IMG/VR virus record: IMGVR_UViG_3300047323_000115
Location: 1-43,165 of that record
Strand: one strand, 5' to 3'
Length of the DNA: 43,165 bases
DNA from: a virus
Shown here: piece by piece, positions 7,904 to 15,507 of the stretch
How the letters are laid out: each line of letters begins with the position of its first letter
How positions within the stretch are numbered: position 1 is the first letter of the stretch
Made by a program: the position numbers and the translations under genes
The notes under the pieces: generated by a model
Told to the model about the DNA's origin: nothing
What the model saw: the letters and a program-made list of their open reading frames with translations, nothing else
Database searches by the model: none

Positions 7904-8686
7904 TTACAGCGACAGCAGCAGGTTAGTTTCATCAGTCTTGATGAGGGTATCCAGCTTGTTCGACAGCCACTCAACAACAGGAGCCATCTCTTCGCCGCGA
8001 GTAGTGTTGTTGATGTACAGACCCAGCTGCTCTTGCAGGACTTTCAGCACAGGCTTGTTAGTCTTAGCATTAGCAAACTTGCTGACGAAGACTTTAGCTG
8101 CCAGTTCCACAGCTTCTTTCTTCTTACCAGTAACACCCGGCATGACGCTAACATAGTCAGCAGCGAAGTCATCCCACAGTTCTTTAGCAATGCCACCGCC
8201 GCGACGTTCAGCTTTCGGCATGTTAGCAATAGCTTCCCAGCTAAGCTTGGTGTAATCGAAGTTATCAGCAGTGATATCTTCTTTCTCGTTAACTTGGTCA
8301 CGAGCTTGCTCAACAACTTTATCACGCACAGCTTCCAGCAGCAGGTCCAGACCCTTACCACCAGCTTCGATGATAGCGATAATACCTTCAACACTAGGAG
8401 CCGGAACTGGGATCGTCACAGTAGGACGCTTAGTTTCAACACCGCTAGCTTCATCCTTAACTTTGCGGAAGTGGAAGTTAGTATCCAGCACATCCACCTT
8501 GTTATCGAAGTTAGCTTTGATCGAAGTATGCAGAGCTTCGCGAGCTTCGTTAGCAGCTTGATCCTTAGCAGCCTGATCTTCCGGAGTAGAACCAGTACCA
8601 CCAGTAACAGTAGCAGCATCACCGACAACAGCTTGGCACAGCAGAGCAGCGAACAGAGCACGACGAGCGAAGATAGAGTTACGCAT
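7904..8686 (-). CDS. Abundant early protein of unknown function with signal-like N-terminus, 260 aa
   Basis: The N-terminus MRNSIFARRALFAALLCQAV looks like an export signal: basic n-region with two adjacent arginines, hydrophobic core, then VVGDAA. After a disordered linker comes a beta-hairpin-like segment (NFHFRKVKD, RPTVTIPVP) and a long helical body ending near LSNKLDTLIK. Codon use is strongly biased to CTG, CGT, AAC and CCA like the capsid gene. Its own consensus promoter (8796-8824) and an AAGGA site 8 nt before ATG point to high expression. Its layout resembles the 225-aa protein at 14523-15200. I do not recognise the family. Confidence 0.8.
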   Translation of the reverse strand: MRNSIFARRALFAALLCQAVVGDAATVTGGTGSTPEDQAAKDQAANEAREALHTSIKANFDNKVDVLDTNFHFRKVKDEASGVETKRPTVTIPVPAPSVEGIIAIIEAGGKGLDLLLEAVRDKVVEQARDQVNEKEDITADNFDYTKLSWEAIANMPKAERRGGGIAKELWDDFAADYVSVMPGVTGKKKEAVELAAKVFVSKFANAKTNKPVLKVLQEQLGLYINNTTRGEEMAPVVEWLSNKLDTLIKTDETNLLLSL

Positions 8687-8731
8687 GATTTAATTCCTTA
8701 AATAATTATAGTGGAGTGTAGAGTTTATGGC

Positions 8732-8755
8732 GTTAGGTTTTGCACAGACCCTAAC
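8732..8755 (-). other. Small hairpin in the 5' leader of the 260-aa gene
   Basis: GTTAGG (8732-8737) pairs with CCTAAC (8750-8755) across a 12-nt loop. It lies between the predicted transcription start (about 8789) and the start codon at 8686, so it would sit in the leader RNA. It may stabilise the message; no T-run follows. Confidence 0.4.
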
Positions 8756-8795
8756 TAACTGTCGGACGGATCGTAATTCGCCCTAGTGAGATTGC

Positions 8796-8824
8796 ATTAT
8801 GCCTGAAACTGCATCCGGTGTCAA
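8796..8824 (-). promoter_or_regulatory. Sigma70-type promoter for the 260-aa early gene
   Basis: On the minus strand, TTGACA, a 17-nt spacer ending in GG, then CATAAT. The -10 region lies in a short GCAT-A-ATGC palindrome. The predicted start near 8789 leaves a leader of about 100 nt before ATG 8686. The -35 is perfect and the layout matches the promoter at 13288-13316. Confidence 0.85.
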
Positions 8825-8855
8825 GCCCCTTCGATAGTGTCAGTTATAAGTCCTC

Positions 8856-9164
8856 TCACTTATCTGTAAACACTGGAACAACAGGAGCTTTCTTCTTTCT
8901 ATCTCTAGTTCTTGGTAGCCTAGCAGCTGCGTTCTTGACCTTAGTCTTAACAGCCTTATCAGTTCTCCGGTACTTAACATGCTGTACCTGAATGGTAAGT
9001 TGTTTCAGATAGCCAGTGAGCTTTGCCAGTTCCTCGTCATCAAGGAGACTAATAGCTTTCTTAAGCGGCAAGATATCAATTGGCTCAAGAGCTACTAGTT
9101 CCTCAATCATTCCGGTAGCAGTTTCAATTGAGATAGATGCTGGATCAGGGTAGATACTAGGCAT
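8856..9164 (-). CDS. Hypothetical protein, 102 aa
   Basis: ATG at 9164 has GGAG 7 nt upstream and shares its A with the TGA stop of the helicase gene, so the two are probably coupled. The first half is acidic and helical, and the last 40 residues are rich in Lys and Arg (KAVKTKVKNAAARLPRTRDR), suggesting nucleic-acid contact. It may be a helicase partner; that is inference from coupling only. Confidence 0.7.
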   Translation of the reverse strand: MPSIYPDPASISIETATGMIEELVALEPIDILPLKKAISLLDDEELAKLTGYLKQLTIQVQHVKYRRTDKAVKTKVKNAAARLPRTRDRKKKAPVVPVFTDK

Positions 9165-10933
9165 CACATGTCTCCATTTCCATTAGCTGAGATTTTACCT
9201 TTAAAGTATTCTGCTTTCTCAGCGAGAGTATTACCTTTGATTCTCTGAGAGTTAATACCTTTAGTGAAAGACTCTGGTTCGCAGATAACATATAGCTCCT
9301 CCTTTGCACGAGTAACAGCAGTGTATAGAAGTTCGCGGGATAGCATTGTCGCGTGCGACTGGTGGAGCATAAGGAACACTTTGCGGAACTCGCTACCCTG
9401 TGACTTATGGACAGTAAGTGCAAATGAGAGAATGAGAGCGTTAAGTTGTCCTGCTGTGTTAAGAGTAATTTCACGATCAGTTTCTAATAGTTTAATTGTT
9501 ATCTCGTGAGAGGACTGACGAACTCTATCTTCTCCATTGCCACCTTTTACTGATTGCGCCAGCATGAAATCAATATCATCGTCACTAGCATTATCAATAT
9601 GGTGCTGAGAATCGCCACCAGTGCTGGAGTTATATCCCCAATAATCAAGATGTACAGATTCAGGCTGAGCACTAGCCCCATCATAAGCAGGGTTAGGGAA
9701 AATCTTAGTAATGACTGCATCCTCTTTATCATAGAGAATCTTGTCACCAACACTGAAATAAGATTTCTCAAAGCCACCGATAACTTCCCAGACAACACGA
9801 TTATTCTTTCGTGCCATGTGCTGAGCAATGTACTTGTTAAGCTCAATAGTTCCACATGCTTTATTGAATGGGATGAGAACCATGTCTTCATCTGGATTGT
9901 AGAGATTGTTATCAATAGCAGTGGTTAGGAACTTAGCGATAGTTCTGAGTGCCAAGTCAGCATCTAGTTTCTTCTTCCAAGGATGGAGAGTTAGTTGGTT
10001 ATTGAATTTCCATTCAGCATATTCACTAGCAGGAATAGGCTGACCACTGAGGATACGGTGTGCCAAACGAATAATAGGGGATTCCAGAGCCTGTCGGTAA
10101 ATCTCTGTGAGTTCAATGACAGGGAGTTCCAGCATTTTATATCCAAGAATAGCAGCACCAAATACGGGAGGAAGCTGCTGAATATCCCCCAGAAAAATGA
10201 ATTGGCAATTACTTGGCAGTGCATCTTTTAACTCCGTAAATAGTTCAACAGACACCATGGAAGATTCTTCAATCACACAAGTTTTAATTGATGATGGAAG
10301 CGGACGATCAGCAGTTCTAGTTGGCTCAAAACTCATTGTCTTCTTATACTCACCAACAGCTTCATCCCATACTTCATGGTATACAGGTTCATACTCAAGA
10401 GCAGCATGGATAGTTAGACAATTATGTTTCATATCTTCAGCTACTGCCTTGCGAATATTAGATACTGCACGGCGAGTAAAGGATACGATAATAATACCGG
10501 GAGATTTATCTCGCAGATACTTGTGTCCATCAGCATCCATTAGTCCAGCGAACCCGCTGGTAATAAGAGATGAAATAACACCACGTTGGCAAGTTGTTTT
10601 ACCTGAACCAGCAGCACCAATAAGAACAGCACTATTGCCGGAAGATGCAAGCTCAACAAAGGCTAGTTGCTTTTCATTGTATTGAATAGCTTTACCCGTG
10701 GAGCGATCAAGGCCGATAAGATCAGTGTTGTTAGTGAGTGTGTTAATGGCATTGGAGATAGTGGTAGTCTTGAAATTAGCTACGTCACTATCTTCTTTCA
10801 TTTGATCGGTAGCTCTGTTGCCGTAACCAGCAGCAGTAACTTCATCCTTCCGACGTTCTAGCTTAGGGTTATTGGCTCGTGCCTTAGCTAGTAGTTCTGC
10901 TAATCGTTCTTTGGTGATAGTTGGAGTTGGCAT
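9164..10933 (-). CDS. SF1 DNA helicase, RecD/Dda-like
   Basis: 589 aa. Motif I is GAAGSGKTT (residues 106-114), motif II is CVIEESSMVS, motif III is LGDIQQLPPV, followed by LTEIYRQ. The C-terminal UvrD_C_2-type part has motif V VHKSQGSEF and motif VI LLYTAVTRAKEELYV. This is the complete set for a 5'-3' SF1B helicase of the RecD2/Dda type, used in phage replication and recombination. The first 90 residues are charged and lack a known domain. It overlaps the downstream gene by one base. Confidence 0.93.
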   Translation of the reverse strand: MPTPTITKERLAELLAKARANNPKLERRKDEVTAAGYGNRATDQMKEDSDVANFKTTTISNAINTLTNNTDLIGLDRSTGKAIQYNEKQLAFVELASSGNSAVLIGAAGSGKTTCQRGVISSLITSGFAGLMDADGHKYLRDKSPGIIIVSFTRRAVSNIRKAVAEDMKHNCLTIHAALEYEPVYHEVWDEAVGEYKKTMSFEPTRTADRPLPSSIKTCVIEESSMVSVELFTELKDALPSNCQFIFLGDIQQLPPVFGAAILGYKMLELPVIELTEIYRQALESPIIRLAHRILSGQPIPASEYAEWKFNNQLTLHPWKKKLDADLALRTIAKFLTTAIDNNLYNPDEDMVLIPFNKACGTIELNKYIAQHMARKNNRVVWEVIGGFEKSYFSVGDKILYDKEDAVITKIFPNPAYDGASAQPESVHLDYWGYNSSTGGDSQHHIDNASDDDIDFMLAQSVKGGNGEDRVRQSSHEITIKLLETDREITLNTAGQLNALILSFALTVHKSQGSEFRKVFLMLHQSHATMLSRELLYTAVTRAKEELYVICEPESFTKGINSQRIKGNTLAEKAEYFKGKISANGNGDM

Positions 10934-10965
10934 AATTATTCTTTCTTGGTCGATGCTAGTTAATG

Positions 10966-11343
10966 TTAATCCATTGATACTATCTGAACTAGAACATATG
11001 GTTCGATATTAAATTCAGGCTTAGCCTTTCTAAAAGATAACCTGATTTCCTTAGCTGCCTTAGCTGCTGCTGGTGTGGTGTTATAGTAGATCACAGAGAA
11101 CTTAATATCTATCCTGTGACCATTCATTAGAACAGTTCCATCAGTAAGACAGTGTTTGAACTTAGGAACTTCCCAATGAGTGAGATTATAAATTTCAAGA
11201 TACTGAAGAAACTCATCAGGAATATGCATACTGTTGCGCATCTGATCTGCTAGTTTGTATTTATTGGCCATGAGCTTAATATGCTCACTGTATTCAGTAG
11301 GCGTAACAACTTGTGGCTGGCCATTGATAGTAATGATAGGCAT
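10966..11343 (-). CDS. Hypothetical protein, 125 aa
   Basis: ATG at 11343 shares one base with the TGA of the upstream gene, indicating coupling; a GTG one codon earlier is less likely. Sequence begins MPIITINGQPQVVTPTEYS and has a mixed alpha/beta look. No family recognised. Located between an unknown 352-aa gene and the helicase. Confidence 0.7.
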   Translation of the reverse strand: MPIITINGQPQVVTPTEYSEHIKLMANKYKLADQMRNSMHIPDEFLQYLEIYNLTHWEVPKFKHCLTDGTVLMNGHRIDIKFSVIYYNTTPAAAKAAKEIRLSFRKAKPEFNIEPYVLVQIVSMD

Positions 11344-12401
11344 CACTCAACTCCTTCATCTTTAAGTTTCTGATTAATAGCTTGGTTGTTCTTATATTCT
11401 CTAGCCATTTTATAATTCAGCTTGGCTTTGATGAATGCTAGTTTATTGGGATAGTCCCGTTCCCTTGGTTCTTCGATAGGTGCAGAATCAATAGCTGCCA
11501 GTTTGTTAGCATCTTCAATACTTGCACTAGCATCGAGGATTCGGAATGTAGTTCCAGCAGCACCGATATTAAAATCACCAAGAGAGAAGAAATCCTTTTT
11601 CCTAGCGATACCCGCACGGAGCAGAGCCATCAGAGTATGTGCATAGATAGAACCATGATCTATGTTTTCCTCACAATGTTCTATTAATTCCTGTAAGTCA
11701 GAATCAGGAATGTCCCAGATAGATTCAGTCTTAGCACAGGACTTGATGATATGTTGCCAGTATTGGGAGAGAGTTACATTCTGTCCCTTGAACAGGTTGA
11801 TATCTTCAAGATCAGCAACAAAGGTAGGGAATCTACCAGCCATTGCAGCCCATGATGCTAACTGGTGGGCATAGAGACTGATATCCTTAGTCTTATCTTT
11901 AATGTGCCGTTCGAGAATGGATTCTTTCTGATTAATTTTTTGTGCCAGTGTAGCTGTCTTATACGAATCCAGATATTCTTTATAGTTACTATTCCATATC
12001 TTAATCCATTCAGGTGAATCAGTGAATGTCTTAGTATCAGGAGTAACTACAAAGGTTGGAAGATGCAGGATTTCTTGTTTCCGTGCGTCAGTAGCATCTA
12101 GTATCTTCTCAACCATTGCAACTAAGTGATGCATATTCTGTGCAATGATAGGCATGATCTCAGGAGTAAATTGAGCAGGTACTCTGAAGTCCATTAGTCC
12201 TGTTGATTTAAACAGAGAGAGATAGAGAAGATATGATTCAGTTGGAGTTAGTGATTGATCCAGCCACTTAGGAGTTAGTTCAATCAGCCTCTCTGAATTG
12301 ATGTGAAAGATTGGATGTGAGTATTCACGAGCACCGAGATAGATATTGAAGTGATCGCAATTGAATTCTAACCCAGATAATGAGCATAGTATTTTGGCCA
12401 T
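11343..12401 (-). CDS. Uncharacterised early protein, 352 aa
   Basis: Starts MAKILCSLSGLEF and is mostly helical, with a short Ala-rich segment near residue 290 and a basic C-terminus (KLAFIKAKLNYKMAREYKNN). I see no ATPase, nuclease or zinc motif. It is coupled to the downstream 125-aa gene and lies one gene from the SF1 helicase. No primase is otherwise recognised in the genome, so a primase, helicase-loader or initiator role is worth testing, but nothing in the sequence proves it. Confidence 0.75.
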   Translation of the reverse strand: MAKILCSLSGLEFNCDHFNIYLGAREYSHPIFHINSERLIELTPKWLDQSLTPTESYLLYLSLFKSTGLMDFRVPAQFTPEIMPIIAQNMHHLVAMVEKILDATDARKQEILHLPTFVVTPDTKTFTDSPEWIKIWNSNYKEYLDSYKTATLAQKINQKESILERHIKDKTKDISLYAHQLASWAAMAGRFPTFVADLEDINLFKGQNVTLSQYWQHIIKSCAKTESIWDIPDSDLQELIEHCEENIDHGSIYAHTLMALLRAGIARKKDFFSLGDFNIGAAGTTFRILDASASIEDANKLAAIDSAPIEEPRERDYPNKLAFIKAKLNYKMAREYKNNQAINQKLKDEGVE

Positions 12402-12461
12402 ATCTTATTGTTTCCTTTGTTGTTGTTGCTATTAGTGCTTGGGCGGGTAATTCTATTGATG

Positions 12462-12677
12462 CTATTCATCTATTTCTTCAAATACTTTCTTTCCGTCCCA
12501 GATAGAAGAAACTTCAATACATTTTTCTTTAGATTCATTATCAATAAAATCATATCCTCGTTGGCTAACATTAGTAATAGTTACCTTGCTGCCTTTGAGG
12601 ATAGTGCCTTTAATAAGTACTACATCTCTAGCTAGTGTGTAGACTTTGCCAATCATTGAGTTAGATATAAACGCCAT
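12462..12677 (-). CDS. Hypothetical small beta-rich protein, 71 aa
   Basis: Alternating hydrophobic strands (GKVYTLARDVVLIKGTILKG, KVTITNVSQRGYDFI) suggest an SH3- or KOW-like small barrel. The C-terminus is acidic. No family is recognised. It is a typical early accessory gene in size and place. Confidence 0.6.
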   Translation of the reverse strand: MAFISNSMIGKVYTLARDVVLIKGTILKGSKVTITNVSQRGYDFIDNESKEKCIEVSSIWDGKKVFEEIDE

Positions 12678-12697
12678 GATTACTTCCTTTATAATGA

Positions 12698-13231
12698 TTA
12701 CAATTTATGAAACAACTCACTAGCAATCTGATCATCAGTATCTAGATGATGTTCCAGTTGCTGATTCTTTTCTATTTCATCTGCTCTCCTTTCAGTCTCA
12801 GCTGTAATGATTGGTTTAGGCAAATAGATATGCCAGTCAGTATGAGTACCAGTAACAGTGAATTCATATAGCTCACGTTCCTTAGCAGCTTCTATCTGTT
12901 CTTTAGTATAGTTATCAAGATTGATTTCGTTAGGATTACCACGACGATCAATGATAAATGTAGGTGCCTTAGTTATCTTGGGCAGAGAATCATCTAATAA
13001 GGCAGATAACATCTCACTGGAACTAACTCCAGTCCTACCTGTTTGTACATAAGCTGGAGTAACTGCGCCCATGTTGTTTTTAATTGCAAGCATCTGTAGT
13101 TTCACAATGAATGCATTAGTATGTGCCGATGATTTATTAGATGCTTTGAGAATCAATAGATCATTTAATGTATCTGATAATTCATTCTCGTTAATAATAA
13201 TCCTGAATGCAGCAACTGGTTGTTTTTTCAT
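12698..13231 (-). CDS. Hypothetical protein, 177 aa
   Basis: First gene behind the consensus promoter at 13288-13316. The N-terminal half is helical and contains a Ser/Thr/Gly stretch (QTGRTGVSSSEML), and the C-terminus is acidic (EKNQQLEHHLDTDDQ). No known domain. The strong promoter suggests it is made early and in quantity. Confidence 0.7.
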   Translation of the reverse strand: MKKQPVAAFRIIINENELSDTLNDLLILKASNKSSAHTNAFIVKLQMLAIKNNMGAVTPAYVQTGRTGVSSSEMLSALLDDSLPKITKAPTFIIDRRGNPNEINLDNYTKEQIEAAKERELYEFTVTGTHTDWHIYLPKPIITAETERRADEIEKNQQLEHHLDTDDQIASELFHKL

Positions 13232-13287
13232 GATAGTCCTAAGTAAGTTATAAGTCCTGTTGATTCTGCCAGAAAACCAACATGGCG

Positions 13288-13316
13288 ATTATGCCATACT
13301 TCCATTTTCATGTCAA
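13288..13316 (-). promoter_or_regulatory. Sigma70-type promoter with dyad over the -10 box
   Basis: Minus strand: TTGACA, 17-nt spacer ending in GG, CATAAT. The -10 box sits inside the dyad ATGGC-ATAATC-GCCAT (13282-13297), a plausible repressor site. The predicted start near 13280 leaves about 50 nt before ATG 13231. Same architecture as the promoter at 8796-8824. Confidence 0.85.
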
Positions 13317-13450
13317 CCCTTCCCCATCTGCCAGATGTGTGTATGCCTGAGTTAGTTAGTTATAACTCCTGCACACATGCTGCTAGTTATAGGTATCTAC
13401 AGGATTACTATAATATAGAGCACTATCTTAACGCATAGATTTATACCCTA

Positions 13451-13504
13451 ACAAAATTTAAATATAAATATTAAATATAAAAACTTATTAATAATTATTT
13501 TAAT
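13451..13504. other. AT-rich block, candidate DNA unwinding element
   Basis: 54 bases with only two G/C bases, made of TAAATAT/ATTAAT-like runs. It is the most AT-rich stretch I see in the genome, it is non-coding, and TTAGTTA motifs lie on both sides (about 13350 and 13530-13570). This is what a melting element of an origin would look like; no direct proof. Confidence 0.45.
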
Positions 13505-13630
13505 AGGGGGTAAATGTATAAGCTATGTATAGGTAGTTGTTAGTTACAGGATGGATAGAAGTAGTTAGTTAGATGGTAGAACGGAAAATGGGCATGGATA
13601 CCCGAAGGTCCACACCCTATTATGGAATGT

Positions 13631-13660
13631 TGGCAGAACTGACACATTGGTTTTCTGCCA
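13631..13660. terminator. Hairpin after the 84-aa gene, terminator-like
   Basis: TGGCAGAA (13631-13638) pairs perfectly with TTCTGCCA (13653-13660). On the plus strand it is followed by TTTTGTTT, the form of a terminator, although no plus gene precedes it. On the minus strand it lies 16 nt past a stop codon but without a T-run. It may insulate the origin candidate or end minus transcripts inefficiently. Confidence 0.4.
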
Positions 13661-13676
13661 TTTTGTTTATCACATT

Positions 13677-13931
13677 CTAATTAACCTGTTCCTTCATATA
13701 TACCATAGTTACTTTCCCATACCGAATACTTAATGCTTTCTTCATCGTATCCAGAGCAAGAGTATCAACTGCTGACAGCGCATAGATTCCCTTATTCAAG
13801 TCCTCAACAATACATTCTGTTACCATTGAACCTGAGAACACTTCAACAACTAACTTACCAATGAGATATCCAGCAGGAGAATGGAATACAGCAAAGATAT
13901 AGTATTGTTGCGGATTGAGTGAGACAGCCAT
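13677..13931 (-). CDS. Hypothetical protein, 84 aa
   Basis: Begins MAVSLNPQQYYIFAVFHSPA and has a hydrophobic N-terminal half with alternating pattern, not a clear membrane helix. No family recognised. It is the last gene of a run of small early genes, 5 nt after the membrane-protein gene upstream. Confidence 0.6.
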   Translation of the reverse strand: MAVSLNPQQYYIFAVFHSPAGYLIGKLVVEVFSGSMVTECIVEDLNKGIYALSAVDTLALDTMKKALSIRYGKVTMVYMKEQVN

Positions 13932-13936
13932 GATAT

Positions 13937-14173
13937 TTAATCCTTATTCACATGTGGAGAAACTGACTTACGATAATAATGAGCATACCATTTAGCATAG
14001 CTATTCATATGCATATCAGAATGCTTATCATGATTATTAATCTGATTATCCAGATACAGATACTCTCCAATAGCAGCCATGATACCAATGATGGATAGGA
14101 AGATAGTTATTATCAGTATCAATATGCTTGAATAATAACTATCAAGATACATTAACAGAATTGCTGTTTGCAT
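13937..14173 (-). CDS. Small membrane protein, 78 aa
   Basis: A single long hydrophobic segment (ILILIITIFLSIIGIMAAIG, about residues 17-36) followed by a polar His/Lys-rich tail, so an inner-membrane protein with one helix is likely. GAGGAG lies just before the ATG. Early phage membrane proteins of this kind often act in superinfection exclusion or host takeover; no specific match is recognised. Confidence 0.65.
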   Translation of the reverse strand: MQTAILLMYLDSYYSSILILIITIFLSIIGIMAAIGEYLYLDNQINNHDKHSDMHMNSYAKWYAHYYRKSVSPHVNKD

Positions 14174-14181
14174 CTAACTCC

Positions 14182-14406
14182 TCACTTACCCAAAAGGATA
14201 TACTGTGCAGCTTCCAGACTCCAGCCGCGATTATTGAGATACTTAGCAGCCGTATAGACGCCAAGAGTAGCGGCAATCTTGCGTGCACGTTCAATCTCAG
14301 TTACCCGATTCTTAATCTTATTCTTACCGCTATCAACCATAACAGTATTTGCTTTAGTGCCTGCACTGCGATGCATCGGACGGAAAGGAATGCTGAGATT
14401 GCACAT
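14182..14406 (-). CDS. Small early protein, 74 aa
   Basis: The C-terminus TAAKYLNNRGWSLEAAQYILLG resembles a short conserved phage protein of unknown role. The middle is basic (KNKIKNRVTEIERARKIAA), compatible with nucleic-acid or protein contact. It follows the hairpin element at 14465-14499. Confidence 0.65.
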   Translation of the reverse strand: MCNLSIPFRPMHRSAGTKANTVMVDSGKNKIKNRVTEIERARKIAATLGVYTAAKYLNNRGWSLEAAQYILLGK

Positions 14407-14464
14407 GATATGTATGTCCTTTAGGTTTAGGTAACAATGGATTCACTAACAGTTAGTGTCCAGC

Positions 14465-14499
14465 AATGCCTAAGTATCATCCATCAATACCTAAGCATT
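14465..14499 (-). repeat. Repeated hairpin element, downstream copy
   Basis: On the minus strand AATGCTTAGGTAT pairs with ATACTTAGGCATT over all 13 positions (two G-U), with a 9-nt loop. The flanks CAAGTAATGCT and GGCATTGCTGG recur at the hairpin upstream of the same gene (15259-15279). A second small hairpin (CACTAA/TTAGTG) follows at about 14449-14463. No T-run, so this is not a standard terminator. It starts 24 nt past the stop of the 225-aa gene. Confidence 0.7.
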
Positions 14500-14522
14500 A
14501 CTTGAAACTATCTAGCTATTGA

Positions 14523-15200
14523 TTACAGCAAGTCAATCAGATCAACATTCTTACTAGCTTCATCCTTCATCTTAGTAAGACGAGTCGTGAAACGACTAGC
14601 CAGTGCGTCACCAGCCGGTGCAAGTTCCAAGCACTTAATCAAGCTATCGCACATCTTAGGTTCATAGCTAGTCTTGCCCCCAGCCAAACTACTAACTTTA
14701 TCCTTAAACGTACCAACTACAGCCATGATCTGTGCAGATTCCTTATCAGTCGGCGTAGCTGATACTCCTAACTTCTCCGCCAATACTACAGCTAGCATGT
14801 CTCCGATGTTTTCATCAAACCACTTGCCAACTGTCTCTTTCGTCAGCCTTCCCGACTCATTGTTGGTTTCCAACCACTCAACCATCGCAGAGATGCTGAT
14901 ATCTTCATTCCCGATATGCTTGCTACCTGCATCAATCTTCTCACGAATGATCTTATCTTGGACACTAGCCAGATACTCGATCACATGCGGAGTCAGTGCC
15001 ACAAGGTTACTAGCTACTTCATTAGCAGCAATCATCGGGATACTGACGCACTGGCTTTCACGCTTGATACCATACAACGGAGATTCCTTATCATTCACAG
15101 TCTTATAAGTTACCTTACTCAATCTCTGTCCGGTGAATGCCTTACTGGTCTTTGGATCGTACTTAACAACAGAATGATTTGCTTGGTCGATGATACTCAT
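14523..15200 (-). CDS. Uncharacterised early protein, 225 aa
   Basis: Begins MSIIDQANHSVVKYDPKTSK, then a beta-hairpin-like part (LSKVTYKTVNDKES, SQCVSIPMIA) and a long helical body (VIEYLASVQDKIIREKIDAG, FKDKVSSLAGG). No enzyme motif is seen. The order of elements matches the 260-aa protein at 7904-8686, suggesting a diverged paralogue without the signal-like N-terminus. GGGAG lies 8 nt before ATG and a TATAAT box lies about 39-44 nt upstream, though with a poor -35. Related hairpins flank the gene on both sides. Confidence 0.75.
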   Translation of the reverse strand: MSIIDQANHSVVKYDPKTSKAFTGQRLSKVTYKTVNDKESPLYGIKRESQCVSIPMIAANEVASNLVALTPHVIEYLASVQDKIIREKIDAGSKHIGNEDISISAMVEWLETNNESGRLTKETVGKWFDENIGDMLAVVLAEKLGVSATPTDKESAQIMAVVGTFKDKVSSLAGGKTSYEPKMCDSLIKCLELAPAGDALASRFTTRLTKMKDEASKNVDLIDLL

Positions 15201-15258
15201 AATAATTACTCCCTTGGTCAGATGTTACGGTTAAAACTACATTATAAGAACTACTAGC

Positions 15259-15279
15259 AATGCCCACATAATGAGCATT
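15259..15279 (-). repeat. Repeated hairpin element, upstream copy
   Basis: Minus strand AATGCTCA pairs with TGGGCATT (eight pairs, one G-U) around a 5-nt loop. Flanks GTTACAAGTAATGCT and GGCATTGCTAG match those of the 14465-14499 hairpin. It lies about 60-80 nt upstream of the 225-aa gene, in its leader or promoter region. Confidence 0.65.
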
Positions 15280-15293
15280 ACTTGTAACTCTCC

Positions 15294-15434
15294 TTAATGA
15301 TAATATCCACCAATAATCATCACAGCCAAATCATACTGTTCTTTTAATGCTTGTTGTTTATGATAGCCTTTGTAATAGCCTTCATCCAACTGCTTACTAA
15401 TGGTATTGAACCAAAGCACAGTAAATGTATTCAT
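15294..15434 (-). CDS. Hypothetical protein, 46 aa
   Basis: ATG 15434 with GAGAAG 5 nt upstream, TAA at 15294-15296. Sequence starts MNTFTVLWFNTISKQLDEGY and ends AVMIIGGYYH. It fills a gap between same-strand genes. Too short for family assignment. Confidence 0.55.
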   Translation of the reverse strand: MNTFTVLWFNTISKQLDEGYYKGYHKQQALKEQYDLAVMIIGGYYH

Positions 15435-15507
15435 GATTACTTCTCAGTTAATAGGTACTACGAGGGTATATTGCAGGCAAACTGCATTTTTGCTACTAAC
15501 AAAGTAA

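Larger units (their letters stand above)
13232..13676. other. 445-nt gene-free control region, candidate replication origin
   Basis: No convincing gene lies here. From the left it holds a strong minus promoter (13288-13316), a nested stem-loop (ATGTGTG 13335-13341 with CACACAT 13372-13378, and GAGTTA with TAACTC inside it), an AT-rich block (13451-13504, only two G/C bases), repeated GTTAGTTA-like motifs on both sides of that block, and a hairpin at 13631-13660. AT-rich block plus flanking short repeats is the usual look of a replication origin, but this is inference. Confidence 0.55.

Noticed and set aside
8033-8701. 222-codon plus-strand frame over the 260-aa early gene
   Set aside because: Antisense shadow caused by codon bias; Ser/Thr/Phe-rich composition and no neighbouring plus genes.
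13590-13625. CATAAT box on the minus strand near 13613
   Set aside because: Best -35 match (GTGTCA) is only 15 nt away and there is no gene within reach downstream.
13540-13647. 35-aa cysteine/histidine-containing minus frame in the origin candidate
   Set aside because: No ribosome site, overlaps a hairpin, and composition looks random.
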